This document shows positions 18,956 to 28,979 of a stretch of DNA of 35,467 bases, piece by piece. The translations under genes were made by a program, and so were the position numbers. The notes under the pieces are model-generated. The model worked only from the letters and a program-made list of their open reading frames with translations, searched no databases and was not told the DNA's origin. The stretch is from Armatimonadota bacterium (GTDB lineage Bacteria > Sysuimicrobiota > Sysuimicrobiia > Sysuimicrobiales > Kaftiobacteriaceae), in NCBI GenBank assembly GCA_016193565.1, contig JACPRY010000007.1, forward strand, positions 1-35,467, given 5' to 3'. Numbering within the stretch: position 1 is the stretch's first letter; every line of letters begins with the position of its first letter.

Positions 18956-21900
18956 CTACTTCTCTTGCGGTTCTCCGTTCGACGCGCCGGCGACCGGCTG
19001 CATCGCGCCCGCCGGGGCGGCCTGACGCCCGCGCACGCGCAGCATCAGATCCTCGAGCAGCGTGTACATCACGGGGATGACAAATAACGTCAGGAAGGTC
19101 GAGGTCAGCATCCCGCCGAGTACGGCGATCCCGAGCGGCCGCCGCCATTCTGCACCGCTGGCGCCCAGACCGAGCGCCACGGGCAACCCGCCCATGATGG
19201 ACACGAGCGCTGTCATCAGGATCGGACGCAGGCGAGTGTGTCCCGCCTGCAACAGCGCCTCGCGCCGCGGCAAGCCGCGCGAGCGGAGCTGTGTGGTGAA
19301 CTCGATGAGCAGGATCGCATTGTTCACCACGATGCCGGCCAGCATGATGATGCCCAGCAACGACATGAGGTTCACGGTCGTACGGGTGACGAGCAGGATC
19401 AAGAATACGCCGATGCCCGCGAGCGGCACGCTGACCATGATGGCCAGCGGATTGCGCAGCGACTCAAACTGCGCTGCGATCGTCATGTAGACGAGCAACA
19501 TGCCCAGCGCCAGCGCGAAGAACATGTCGCGGAAGGTCTCCTGCTGAAACTCGGCCTCGCCGCCGAACCGCACACCATAGGCCGGCGGGATCGTCAGCGT
19601 CCGCAGTGTGGTTTGCACCTCTGAGACGACTGCGCCGAGCGGCCGTCCCGACAGTCCCGCGGTCACGTTGACCAACCGCTGGCGATTGAGCCGGTCGATG
19701 GTGACTGGACCGCGCCGCAGCTCGAGTTGAGCCACGTCGCTCAACCGGATCGAGGTGCCGTTCACGGCGCCGACGCGCATCTCGCCCAGCTTCTCGAGCG
19801 CGTCGCGGTCGGCCGGCTGCGCCCGGACCGTCATGTCGAACTCATCGCCACCCACGCGATACTGCGTCACCGGCGCGCCTTCGATATTCGTCCGCAGCTG
19901 CGCGCCGATCTCCGCCGTCGACAGCCCGAACTCCCCCAGCCGCGTGCGGTCCAGCCGCACCTGCACCTCGGTCTTCCCGGTGCGCAGGCTCGTGTCCACA
20001 TTGGTGGTGCCCGGGGTGGCCGCGACGATCGCCCTCACCCGCGCCGCCAGAGTCTCGAGCACCGCGGGATCCGGGCCGGTGACTTCAATCACGACCGGCG
20101 CCGTTCCGCCGGCGACCCCTTGCGAGCTGATCTTGATCGTGGCGGCGGCGACGTCGCGCACTCGCGCCCGCAGATCGTCCATGACCTGGTTGACAGATCG
20201 CGCCCGCTGTTCGCGCGGCACGAGATTGACGAAGATCTGCGCGCGCTGCGTGCCCACCTCGGAGAAGCCAAACCCCGTGTCTGAACCGCCCACGATCGTG
20301 AAGAACGCGTCCACCTCAGAGAGCTGCGCGATCCGCTGCTCCACCGCGGCGGTCGCCCGGTCGGTCTGTACGAGCGACACGCCCGGGGGCAGCGCGACGT
20401 CGACCTGGAACTGCCCGAAATCGCCGGTCGGGAAGAACTCCTTACCGATCAGGGGCGAGGCCACCAGCGCGAGGCTGGCCACAAAGAGGACCGCGGCGAT
20501 CAGCATGACGCGCCCGCGGTGCAACAGCGCCCACCCGAGCGCCGTACGGTACCGCGATCCAAGCCGGTCATACACGCGATCCCAGCGTGCGAAGAACCGA
20601 TCGACCCATCCGCGGATCCCCCCGGCCGGCTGGGCGTGTGCGACCGGCGGGCGGAGCGCGCGGCTCGAGAGCATCGGGGTCAGGGTGAACCCGACGAGGA
20701 TGCTGAACAGGTTGGCAAAAACGACGGTCAAGCCGAACTGGCGGAAAAACTGGCCGACCAGCCCCTGCATGAACGCGATGGGGATGAAGACCGCAACGTT
20801 GGCCAGGTTGCTCGCCATGACCGCGAGCTCGATCTCAGACGCGCCCCGGACGGCCGCCACCTTCGGATCCGGTTCCTCTTGCAGGTGGCGGCTGATGTTC
20901 TCGTTCACGACGATCGCGTTGTCGATCATCAAGCCGATCGCGATCGCGAGGCCCAGCAGGGAGAGCACATTCAGCGAGAATCCGGCAAAGAACATCGGGA
21001 TGTAGGTCGCGACGATCGCGGCCGGCAGCGCGAGCGCGATGATCGCCGTGCTGCGGATGTTGTGGAGGAACAGGAAGACCACGAGCGTGGCCAGGACCGA
21101 TCCCAGGATCAAGTTGCCCTGGACGTCGTTCACGGACTCCCGGATGAACAGCGAGTCGTCGCGCGCCACGGCGATCTCGACACCCCGCGGCAGCGCCGGG
21201 CGGAGCTGCGCAATGGCGGCCGTGACCCCGTCCGCGACGCTCACCGTATTGGCGCCGGCCTGCTTCTGCACCGCGATCCCCACGCTCTCCCGGCCGTTGA
21301 GCCGGGTGAGCCGGTCGGGATCCTTGAACGTATCACGGATCACCGCGACGTCGCCGAGACGGACCGGTGAGGCGCCGGTCCGGGTGATGCGCAGCTCGGC
21401 GATCTCCTCAAGGGACTTGAGCTCGCCGACGACGCGGACGAGAAACTCTTCCTGCCCCTGCCGGATGCGGCCGCTTGGGACGTTGAGGTTCTCCTTGCGC
21501 AGGAGATCGGCAATGTCGAGGGCCGACAGGCCGAGCGCGCGCAGCCGGTCCTGACTAATCTCGACGCGGATCTCGCGGGTCCGGCCGCCGGTGATCGTCA
21601 CCGCCGCGACTCCCTCCACGCGCTCGAGCCGCGGCTTGATCACGTTCTCCGCGAGCTGGCGCAGCTCATACCCGCCTAGCCGCCCGCCCATCCCGAGCAA
21701 CAGAATCGGCTGCGAGCTGAAGTCGAACTTCTGGACGGTCGGGTCGTTGGCGTCACGCGGGAACGAGCCTTTCACGAGGTCCACCCGCTGGCGGACGTCG
21801 GCGGTCACGGCTTCCAGGTTGGTGCCGAGGTTGAACTCGATCCCGACAATCGATGAGCCTTCGGCAGACGTCGAGAACACGCGCCGCACGTTCGTCAGCG

Positions 21901-22117
21901 AGCTCACCTGTTCTTCGAGCGGCCGCGTGATAAGCGTCTCGACCTCTTCCGGGCCGGCGCCAGTATAGGACGTGATGACCGTGACGAAGGGGAACTGCAC
22001 GCTCGGGAACAGCTCCACGGGCATGCGGCCGTAGGAGATGAGACCCATCACCGCGAGGAAGGCGATGAGCACCAGCACGAAGACGGGACGGCGAATGGCG
22101 AGCCGGGACAGCGACAT
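18956..22117 (-). CDS. RND efflux permease (HAE1/AcrB-like)
   Basis: 1053 aa; MSLSRLAIRRPVFVLVLIAFLAVMGLISYGRMPVELFPSVQFPFVTV; GLAIAIGLMIDNAIVVNENISRHL; LLGIIMLAGIVVNNAILLIEF. Confidence 0.96.
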   Translation of the reverse strand: MSLSRLAIRRPVFVLVLIAFLAVMGLISYGRMPVELFPSVQFPFVTVITSYTGAGPEEVETLITRPLEEQVSSLTNVRRVFSTSAEGSSIVGIEFNLGTNLEAVTADVRQRVDLVKGSFPRDANDPTVQKFDFSSQPILLLGMGGRLGGYELRQLAENVIKPRLERVEGVAAVTITGGRTREIRVEISQDRLRALGLSALDIADLLRKENLNVPSGRIRQGQEEFLVRVVGELKSLEEIAELRITRTGASPVRLGDVAVIRDTFKDPDRLTRLNGRESVGIAVQKQAGANTVSVADGVTAAIAQLRPALPRGVEIAVARDDSLFIRESVNDVQGNLILGSVLATLVVFLFLHNIRSTAIIALALPAAIVATYIPMFFAGFSLNVLSLLGLAIAIGLMIDNAIVVNENISRHLQEEPDPKVAAVRGASEIELAVMASNLANVAVFIPIAFMQGLVGQFFRQFGLTVVFANLFSILVGFTLTPMLSSRALRPPVAHAQPAGGIRGWVDRFFARWDRVYDRLGSRYRTALGWALLHRGRVMLIAAVLFVASLALVASPLIGKEFFPTGDFGQFQVDVALPPGVSLVQTDRATAAVEQRIAQLSEVDAFFTIVGGSDTGFGFSEVGTQRAQIFVNLVPREQRARSVNQVMDDLRARVRDVAAATIKISSQGVAGGTAPVVIEVTGPDPAVLETLAARVRAIVAATPGTTNVDTSLRTGKTEVQVRLDRTRLGEFGLSTAEIGAQLRTNIEGAPVTQYRVGGDEFDMTVRAQPADRDALEKLGEMRVGAVNGTSIRLSDVAQLELRRGPVTIDRLNRQRLVNVTAGLSGRPLGAVVSEVQTTLRTLTIPPAYGVRFGGEAEFQQETFRDMFFALALGMLLVYMTIAAQFESLRNPLAIMVSVPLAGIGVFLILLVTRTTVNLMSLLGIIMLAGIVVNNAILLIEFTTQLRSRGLPRREALLQAGHTRLRPILMTALVSIMGGLPVALGLGASGAEWRRPLGIAVLGGMLTSTFLTLFVIPVMYTLLEDLMLRVRGRQAAPAGAMQPVAGASNGEPQEK

Positions 22118-23406
22118 CAGCGGACCACCACCTTGACAGGTTGCCCGTCCCGCAGTGCCTCTGGTCCGAGCACGATCACCTGCTCGCCTCCACGCAATCC
22201 GGCCGTGACTTCGATCAGCGCCCCCTGCTCAAGTCCGGTCGTAACCGTCCGCAGCCGGGCGACGCCGCCCTCGACAATGGCGACCTCGCCGCCCGCCCGC
22301 AGTGCCTGGCGCGGAATCAGCAGCGTCTCGCTTCGCCGTTCAACTACGATCGCCGCGCGCACAAAGGTCCCGGGCAGCAGGCCGGTTGGCAGATCGATCA
22401 GCGTGATACGGGCCTTGGCCGTGCGGCTACTGGGATCGGCCGCCGGCAGCACCAGCCGCACCGCGCCGCGCAACGTGCGGCCCGGCAGGGCTTCGGGGGA
22501 CAGCGTGACAGCGGCCCCAGGCCGGACGAGGTGCAGATCGCGCTCGCCGACGGCGACTTCGACTTCGAGCCGCTGATCGTCATACAACGTAGCGATATTC
22601 ATGCCGGGCGCGACAAACTCGCCCACGGTCACGGGAATCTCTGCGATGCGGCCAGCAAACGGCGCGCGCACCGTCGCATCGCTCAACTGCGCGCGGGCAA
22701 GATTGAGTGACGCCACGGCAGCCGCATGAGCCGCGTCGGCCTGAACGACCTGGGCCCGGGCCGTGCGGAGATCTTCCTCTCGCGCGCCGGTCTGCACCAG
22801 GCTCAGCTGCTGCCTCGCTGACTCCAGCTGCGCGCTGGCGACATCGCGCTGCAGCACGGCTGCATCCAGCTCCTGCCGGCTGACCGCACCGGCCTCAAAA
22901 AGCTGCTGCAACCGGATCGCCGTCGCTTCCGCATTCTTGAGGTTGGCTTCCGCCTGCCGCACCGCGCTCTCGGCCAGAGCCCGCTCTTGTAATCGCGCCC
23001 CGGACTGCAGCGCCGCGAGGCGCGCCCGGGCGACTTCCTGTCCGGCCCGCGCCTGCTTTACCGCCTGCTCGGCCTGCGCGACCTGGGCGATCAACTCCGT
23101 CGCCTCCAGCCGCGCGACGGCCTGACCGCGCGCGATATGCGATCCTTCTCCGACCAGCAGGGCGGCGATCTTGCCAGCCATCCTCGGCGTCACGTGGACT
23201 TCCTGCGCGGAGATGATCGAGCCGCTCAGCTCGAGCGTGCGCTCGATCGTGCCGCGCCGGACGGCCACGACCTCGACCACCGCCGGCTCCTCAGTTGGCT
23301 GCGCGGCGGCCTGCGGGGACGTCGCGGCCGGACGCCGGCGGGATGCCAATACGCCCCCCGCCAGTACGACCGCGAGAATGACTATCACGACCACCCACTT
23401 CCTCAT
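22117..23406 (-). CDS. RND efflux periplasmic adaptor (membrane fusion protein)
   Basis: GSIISAQEVHVTPRMAGKIAALLVGEGSHIARGQAVARLEATEL; coiled-coil; ATVRAPFAGRIAEIPVTVGEFVAPG. Confidence 0.94.
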   Translation of the reverse strand: MRKWVVVIVILAVVLAGGVLASRRRPAATSPQAAAQPTEEPAVVEVVAVRRGTIERTLELSGSIISAQEVHVTPRMAGKIAALLVGEGSHIARGQAVARLEATELIAQVAQAEQAVKQARAGQEVARARLAALQSGARLQERALAESAVRQAEANLKNAEATAIRLQQLFEAGAVSRQELDAAVLQRDVASAQLESARQQLSLVQTGAREEDLRTARAQVVQADAAHAAAVASLNLARAQLSDATVRAPFAGRIAEIPVTVGEFVAPGMNIATLYDDQRLEVEVAVGERDLHLVRPGAAVTLSPEALPGRTLRGAVRLVLPAADPSSRTAKARITLIDLPTGLLPGTFVRAAIVVERRSETLLIPRQALRAGGEVAIVEGGVARLRTVTTGLEQGALIEVTAGLRGGEQVIVLGPEALRDGQPVKVVVR

Positions 23407-23421
23407 GTCTGTGCTCCGCCT

Positions 23422-24108
23422 TCAATCAAATTCCATGCCCTCTCCCTTTGAGGGAGAGGGAGGGGGGAGGGAAAGACCATCCGCGCGCGCACGCGGGGTG
23501 AGAATGCCCTCGAGCAAACCGTTTCGCAGCGTGGCCACCGCGCGCGTCCAATCCACCCGCGCCTTCGTCATACCTTCCTGCACCATAAGCCCATCGAACA
23601 TCGCCACGAGAATCGCGGCCAGTTCATCGGGATCGACCTCCGGCGTGATATGCCCGTCGGCGATCCCCTCGCGCAGCAGCCCAGCCAGAAACGCCCGCCA
23701 TCGCACATACCCGGCCGCGCACAGCGCATTCAGTTGCGGGTTCTTCGAAGCCTCGGCCCAGATCTCGATCAGCAGCTGCGGGGAATGCGCCGGGTCGGGC
23801 TCGCCGCCCGTGAGACGCGACAGCATCGTCGATGCGACCAGATCGAGTTTTTCCATCGCCGTCTGCTCCGCGCCCACCGCCTGCATCGCTTCGTCCAGGC
23901 CTCCCATGAAACTGTGCTCGACGACGGCGGCGAGCAATTCTTCTTTGGATTGGAAGTACGTGTACAGACCGCCCTTGCTGAGACCGGCTTCTTCGCAGAC
24001 GTCTTGAATCGTGGTGCGATGGTACCCGCGGCGGCAGAAACAGGCCGTCGCGGCTTGAAGAATCTTGTCACGCTGATGCTGCTCGTACTCTACGGTCACC
24101 TTCGGCAT
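23422..24108 (-). CDS. TetR family transcriptional regulator
   Basis: KILQAATACFCRRGYHRTTIQDVCEEAGLSKGGLYTYFQSKEELLAAVV; start ATG 24108 preferred. Confidence 0.93.
   Translation of the reverse strand: MPKVTVEYEQHQRDKILQAATACFCRRGYHRTTIQDVCEEAGLSKGGLYTYFQSKEELLAAVVEHSFMGGLDEAMQAVGAEQTAMEKLDLVASTMLSRLTGGEPDPAHSPQLLIEIWAEASKNPQLNALCAAGYVRWRAFLAGLLREGIADGHITPEVDPDELAAILVAMFDGLMVQEGMTKARVDWTRAVATLRNGLLEGILTPRARADGLSLPPPSPSKGEGMEFD
23438..23460. repeat. REP-like hairpin CCCTCTCCC-TTTGA-GGGAGAGGG overlapping the tetR 3' end
   Basis: Perfect 9-bp stem; encodes the TetR tail LPPPSPSKGEGMEFD. Confidence 0.75.
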
Positions 24109-24132
24109 CGTTATTCCTCTCTGCAAAAAAGG

Positions 24133-24170
24133 AAACCGGACGGTCAGTTTTACGCCGCCCAAAAGCGTAA
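24133..24170. promoter_or_regulatory. Candidate TetR operator(s) upstream of tetR
   Basis: Imperfect palindrome aaaccggacggtcagttt (24133-24150) and ttacgc-N9-gcgtaa (24150-24170). Confidence 0.4.
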
Positions 24171-24207
24171 CCGAGCGGGATGAACCTGTCAATCGGGAAA
24201 TGAAGGC

Positions 24208-25158
24208 CTAGGAACCAGAAGGCGGAGGTTGAATGGGGCGCCGCACGCGGTACGCAAGCAGGAGCACTGCTCCACCAATGCCCCATGTGACGGCGAGAAA
24301 GATCGCGAGCCACCCCACCCCGGGAATGAGCGCGAGCACGCCGAGCACGACGGCGCCGATCACTGTGTCTCCAACGGGACTGGTCTGGCGCCGCATCGCA
24401 TCTCCCAGCCGGTTTCCCAGCAGCATCGAACTCGCCGCGAACCCAAAGACGGCAAGCAGCCCGACCGTGAGCGGCATCAACACCAGGGCGGGGATCCCCA
24501 CGATGCTGACGGCCAGCGTGACGGCAAGAAGCGGAAGGACAACCCAGACACCCAGCCCGGCGAGCAGCGCCTGGCCGGGCATCGCCGAGAGGCCATCGGC
24601 GATCCGTCGCAGTTGGTTCGGAACGAGCAGCGCGATCAGTGCGGTAAGCACAATGAACCCGACCGTCGCCCAGGCAGCCACCACGCGGACGACCGGACCC
24701 GGCCAGGACCAGTCCCAGCTCCAGGGGCGCCATCGCTCCCGCCACGTCGGCTGCGGGGGCGGCGTCGGCTGCTCCGACTGCGGTGGTTCGCTTCGGAAGA
24801 TCGAGCCCTGCGCGATGCGCCCTCTGACGACAGCCCCGGCCTCTTGCTGAACACGGCCGTTCACGGCGGCGACGTCTCCCTCGACCCGGGCCGTGCGATG
24901 CAGCGTGACGTTGCCGTTGAAGGTACGGACAGATCCGGTCACGGTTCCGCTGACGACAATGTCGCCGTTCATCGTGACGGCGTCGCCGCGCAACGTCCCG
25001 TTGACCTGGACGCGGCCGTTCATCGTCATCGCGAGTCCTTCGTGAACGGTGCCGGCGGGGATGATGATGTCACCGTTCATTTTCATGGTGACCCCCGCCG
25101 CCCCGGCCGCATCGGCGAGACCAAGGACAACCAGCATGATCATGAACCCGGCGCGCAT
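24208..25158 (-). CDS. Polymer-forming (bactofilin-like) beta-repeat domain plus TM domain protein
   Basis: Repeated MNGDIIIPAGTV / MNGRVQVNGTL / MNGDIVVSGTVTG / FNGNVTLHRTARVEGDV, then several TM helices. Confidence 0.8.
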   Translation of the reverse strand: MRAGFMIMLVVLGLADAAGAAGVTMKMNGDIIIPAGTVHEGLAMTMNGRVQVNGTLRGDAVTMNGDIVVSGTVTGSVRTFNGNVTLHRTARVEGDVAAVNGRVQQEAGAVVRGRIAQGSIFRSEPPQSEQPTPPPQPTWRERWRPWSWDWSWPGPVVRVVAAWATVGFIVLTALIALLVPNQLRRIADGLSAMPGQALLAGLGVWVVLPLLAVTLAVSIVGIPALVLMPLTVGLLAVFGFAASSMLLGNRLGDAMRRQTSPVGDTVIGAVVLGVLALIPGVGWLAIFLAVTWGIGGAVLLLAYRVRRPIQPPPSGS

Positions 25159-25169
25159 AGCAGACCTCC

Positions 25170-25889
25170 TCAGGTCTCAGACTCGAGAATGACGAGTTCG
25201 CGTCCGAGTCTCGGCACCGCGCTGCTGCGGTCCCGCTCGGCGCAGTAGTCGACATCCTGGCTCAGCCCGAGCCGGATCACATTCTGTCCGGCCGCCGAGC
25301 GCCGGAACAGGACCAGCGGATCCGGTTCGCTGCGATACAGGCGCAGGGCTGCGTCGGTGCCGTCGGTCAGGGTCCACTCGTGAACGTCCATGAGGCGCGC
25401 GGCCAGATACCCGGCCGTGTAGGCGTCGTCGATTCCAAAGGCGCCCTCGCGTCCCGCGCACACGAGCGTGAGATCCGCGCGCTGCCCGGACGCCGCGTCC
25501 CACGCTTCCGAGCAGACCGCCGCGCCGTTGCGGAGTGCACCGACGAGCACGGGGCCATTCTGTTCCACCGCCCGGATCGCGGCCGTCCCGTTCGTGGTGA
25601 CAAAGATGACGGGGCGCCGCGCGACACTGGCCGTCGAGAGCTCGACGGGGGAGTTGCCATACTGAAACCCCGGTGGCGCGAGCCCTTCCAGCTCGCCGGC
25701 GAGCGCCGCGCCATCGTACCGCGACGCCATCCGCCGCGCCGCCGCGACGTCGGATGCGACGAGAATGCGCGAAGCGCCGCGCTCGACGAGTGTGATCAAC
25801 GAGGTGCTGGCCCGGATGACATCGATGACGATGCAGACTTGGCGGCCGGGCCGGACCAGTTGCGGCAGAAACGCCACATGGAGGTCCAC
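25170..25889 (-). CDS. 2-phosphosulfolactate phosphatase (ComB) family protein
   Basis: VCIVIDVIRASTSLITLVERGA...GELEGLAPPGFQYGNSPVEL...VIFVTTNGTAAI...CAGREGAFGIDDAYTAGYL. Confidence 0.88.
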   Translation of the reverse strand: MDLHVAFLPQLVRPGRQVCIVIDVIRASTSLITLVERGASRILVASDVAAARRMASRYDGAALAGELEGLAPPGFQYGNSPVELSTASVARRPVIFVTTNGTAAIRAVEQNGPVLVGALRNGAAVCSEAWDAASGQRADLTLVCAGREGAFGIDDAYTAGYLAARLMDVHEWTLTDGTDAALRLYRSEPDPLVLFRRSAAGQNVIRLGLSQDVDYCAERDRSSAVPRLGRELVILESET

Positions 25890-25896
25890 GGACGCG

Positions 25897-26994
25897 TTAT
25901 CCGTTGAGCTTTCGTGTGCGGATGTCCTGCTCGATGACCCAGCGCAGCTTCGCCTGGATCGACACGGCGGCATCCGCGGCCGTCGTCCCCAGGAATGCGG
26001 CGTCGCCCGGCGTGACGGTAATAACCAGGGCGCCCCCGCCGAAAATCCCGGGGCCTCCCTCGACGGCGCGCGAGGTCACCTCAAACGGCTGCGGGTCGGT
26101 ATTGAAGAACCGATCCAACCGTGCGGCGGCGGTCTGCACGCGATCCGGATCCGGCAGACGCAGCACCAACGTGTCGTTGACGAATAGTTCTCCGATGGGC
26201 CGGCCCTGCTCCGCGATCGTCCGCGTGGTCAGCCGGAGGTAGTTGGCCGCGATACGGCGGATGATGGGGATGCCGCGCCGGCGCAAATCGTCCTCGAGAT
26301 ACGCCACCCGTTCTTCGACCATCGGGTGGGCCCGGAAGATGCCGAGATCGACCTTGGGCTGCCATCGCTCGTCACGCAGCACGCGCTCCATGACGGTCAG
26401 GATGGCCACTGGAGTGTATCTCGTGTTCAGCAAGTAGGCGATTGAAGCGAGGTCGGCGTCGCGCTCGAGCTCTCGCGTGTAGCCGCTCAGCATGCTCGTC
26501 CCGACCAGTTGCGCGCCCTGCGCGAGGTTCGCATCCCGCGTGACCAGGGCGATGATCAACGTCCAGAACGCCGCCTGATTGCTGCGCCGGATCATCTCCA
26601 GCTGGTGCCGGTGCGCGGCGTGCGCAATCTCGTGCGCGAGGACCGCGGCGAGTTCGTGATCCGAGCGGACGAACGACAGCATCGCTTTCGTCACATAGAT
26701 GAAGCCGCCGGGAAGGGACACGGCATTCGCGAAATCGAGATCGATGACCTTGAACGTATACGGGAGGCCCGGGCGGTCGGACGCCGCGGCCACCTCGGTG
26801 CCGATGCGCGAGACGCGCTCGACGATCGCCGGGTCGGTGATGACCTTGTACTCTGCCTCCAGCTGCCGGGCATACACCCGGCCGAGCTGGACCTCCCGCT
26901 CATCGGCGTCCGCCGCGGCGGCGGGAAGCGATCCCAGGAGCAGGGCGACGATCAGCAGCAACCAGAACGCGTGATGGAATCTCAGTAGTTTCAT
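25897..26994 (-). CDS. M48 family metalloprotease
   Basis: LAAVLAHEIAHAAHRHQ (HExxH); signal peptide; GGFIYVTKAML. Confidence 0.92.
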   Translation of the reverse strand: MKLLRFHHAFWLLLIVALLLGSLPAAAADADEREVQLGRVYARQLEAEYKVITDPAIVERVSRIGTEVAAASDRPGLPYTFKVIDLDFANAVSLPGGFIYVTKAMLSFVRSDHELAAVLAHEIAHAAHRHQLEMIRRSNQAAFWTLIIALVTRDANLAQGAQLVGTSMLSGYTRELERDADLASIAYLLNTRYTPVAILTVMERVLRDERWQPKVDLGIFRAHPMVEERVAYLEDDLRRRGIPIIRRIAANYLRLTTRTIAEQGRPIGELFVNDTLVLRLPDPDRVQTAAARLDRFFNTDPQPFEVTSRAVEGGPGIFGGGALVITVTPGDAAFLGTTAADAAVSIQAKLRWVIEQDIRTRKLNG

Positions 26995-27006
26995 CTCGTA
27001 GAAAGT

Positions 27007-28950
27007 CTAACTGATCTTTGCTCCCTTCGGCGCGTCCTTTTCCACTGTTAGCAGGGCCACCTTGCCCTCCCACTCCGCCGCCAGCAGCATCCCCTGCGAC
27101 TGGATGCCGCGCACCCGGCGCGGTTCGAGGTTGGCGAGCACGATGATGCGTTTCCCCACGAGATCGTCCGGCTGGTAGAAGGGGATCAGTCCGGTTGCGA
27201 GTGTCCGCACGTCACCGCCGATATCCACCTTGATCTCGATGAGCTTGTCGGTCCCAGGCACGCGCGTGGCCGAGACGATCTCTCCCACGCGGATGTCGAG
27301 CTTCTTGAACTCTTCGATGTTGATCGTGTTGTCCACCTTGGGTCCTCCGATCTGCTGTGTCTTCTCCGCTGTGGTCCCCTTGGTTTCGATGCGCGGGAAC
27401 ACCGGCGCACCCGGTCGCACGGGCGTGCCCGCCTTGAGGCGGCTCCAGCGCGTCGCATCCTCGAGCCGCTGCGTGCCGAGCGGCGTCTCGATCCCGAGCT
27501 GCGTCCAGATGATGGCCGCCGCACTCGGCAGCCAGGGTGAGACCAGGATCGTCGCGATGCGCAACGCATCCAGCGTGTTGTAGAGCACCGTCCCGGCGCG
27601 CTCGCGGTCGGTGCGGACCGCGGTCCAGGGCGCCTCGGTGTCGATGTACTTGTTCGCCACGCCCAGCAGCCGCCAGATCTCTTCTAGTGCGCCTTTGAAG
27701 TCCTGGCGATCGATGTAGCCCCCGATCGCCGACGCGACGTTCACCGCGGTCTCGCGGAGCGAGCCATCCCCGCCGCGCTCGTCGCCTTGGGTGGGAACCT
27801 TGCCCTCAAAGTGCCGCTCAATCTGCGGCAGCGTGCGGTTCAGCAGGTTGCCGTAGTCGTTGGCCAGGTCGGCGTTGAACCGGTGCACCAGCGCTGCGCG
27901 GCTGAAGTCCCCATCCTCTCCGAACGGGATCTCGCGGAGCAGGAAGTACCGGATCGCATCGACGCACACCTCGATGGCCGCTCCGGAGGCCGCCGCGAGT
28001 TCCTTGGCCACCTGGCCGGGATCGATGACGTTGCCGAGCGTCTTGCTGATCTTCTGGCCCTCCACGGTGATGAACCCGTGGACCAGGACCTGGCGCGGCG
28101 GTTCCACGCCGGCCGAGATCAGCATGGCCGGCCACAGGAGCGAGTGGAAGCGGTTGATGTCCTTACCGATCAGGTGATGGCTGGCCTGCCACCAGGCGCC
28201 AAATGCCTCGTCCTTCCCCCCGAAACCGATGGCGGAGATGTAGTTGGTCAGCGCATCAAACCAGACGTAGATCACGTGCGTCGGATCGCCGGGCACCGGA
28301 ATGCCCCACGACAGTTTCTCGAGCGGCCGCGAGACCGAGATGTCCTCAAGGGAGTCGATCAAGTTCAGCATCTCGCCGTAGCGGCTGGCCGGGACTACGA
28401 AATCTCGGCGCTCTTCGAAGAGCCGGCGCAGCTGTGACCGGTATTTGGACAGACGGAAGAAGTAGTTCTCTTCTTCGATCACGATCGGCTCGGCGTCGTG
28501 GGCGGGACACTTGCCGTCCACCAGGTCGCTCTTCGTCACGAACGCCTCGTGACCGACGCAGTACAGCGCCTGGTAGTTCTTCTTGTAGAAATCGCCCGCG
28601 GCCGCCACGCGCTTCCAGATCGCCTCCACGCCCCGGGCGTGTCGGGGTTCTGTCGTACGGATAAAGTCATCGATGGAGAGATTCAACAGCGTCGCGAGTT
28701 CGCGGAACCGCCCCGCGTTCTCGTCCACGAATTCTCGCACAGGCTTGCCGGCCGCGGCCGCCGAGGTGGCGTTCTTCTGGCCGTGCTCATCGGTTCCGGT
28801 GAGGAAATAGACTTCGGCGCCCCGCAGCCGGTAAAATCTCGCGAGCACGTCGGCAATGATCTTCTCGTACGCGTGCCCGATGTGCGGGCTCGCGTTCACG
28901 TAGTCGATTGCGGTTGTGATGTAGTACCTGTTGTCGCTCACCGCACTCAC
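27007..28950 (-). CDS. metG: Methionine--tRNA ligase with C-terminal tRNA-binding (EMAP/Trbp-like) domain
   Basis: YYITTAIDYVNASPHIGHAYEKIIADVLARF (HIGH), KISKTLGNVIDPG (KMSKS-like), C-terminal LDIRVGEIVSATRVPGTDKLIEIKVDIGG. GTG 28941 is an alternative start with a better placed SD. Confidence 0.95.
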   Translation of the reverse strand: MSAVSDNRYYITTAIDYVNASPHIGHAYEKIIADVLARFYRLRGAEVYFLTGTDEHGQKNATSAAAAGKPVREFVDENAGRFRELATLLNLSIDDFIRTTEPRHARGVEAIWKRVAAAGDFYKKNYQALYCVGHEAFVTKSDLVDGKCPAHDAEPIVIEEENYFFRLSKYRSQLRRLFEERRDFVVPASRYGEMLNLIDSLEDISVSRPLEKLSWGIPVPGDPTHVIYVWFDALTNYISAIGFGGKDEAFGAWWQASHHLIGKDINRFHSLLWPAMLISAGVEPPRQVLVHGFITVEGQKISKTLGNVIDPGQVAKELAAASGAAIEVCVDAIRYFLLREIPFGEDGDFSRAALVHRFNADLANDYGNLLNRTLPQIERHFEGKVPTQGDERGGDGSLRETAVNVASAIGGYIDRQDFKGALEEIWRLLGVANKYIDTEAPWTAVRTDRERAGTVLYNTLDALRIATILVSPWLPSAAAIIWTQLGIETPLGTQRLEDATRWSRLKAGTPVRPGAPVFPRIETKGTTAEKTQQIGGPKVDNTINIEEFKKLDIRVGEIVSATRVPGTDKLIEIKVDIGGDVRTLATGLIPFYQPDDLVGKRIIVLANLEPRRVRGIQSQGMLLAAEWEGKVALLTVEKDAPKGAKIS

Positions 28951-28979
28951 CTCAACCCAAGAACCATTCGCTTGTCACC

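Noticed and set aside
19755-21370. Two long plus-strand ORFs opposite the RND permease
   Set aside because: Antisense to a full-length, motif-complete RND transporter; Ser/Arg-rich translation typical of spurious frames.
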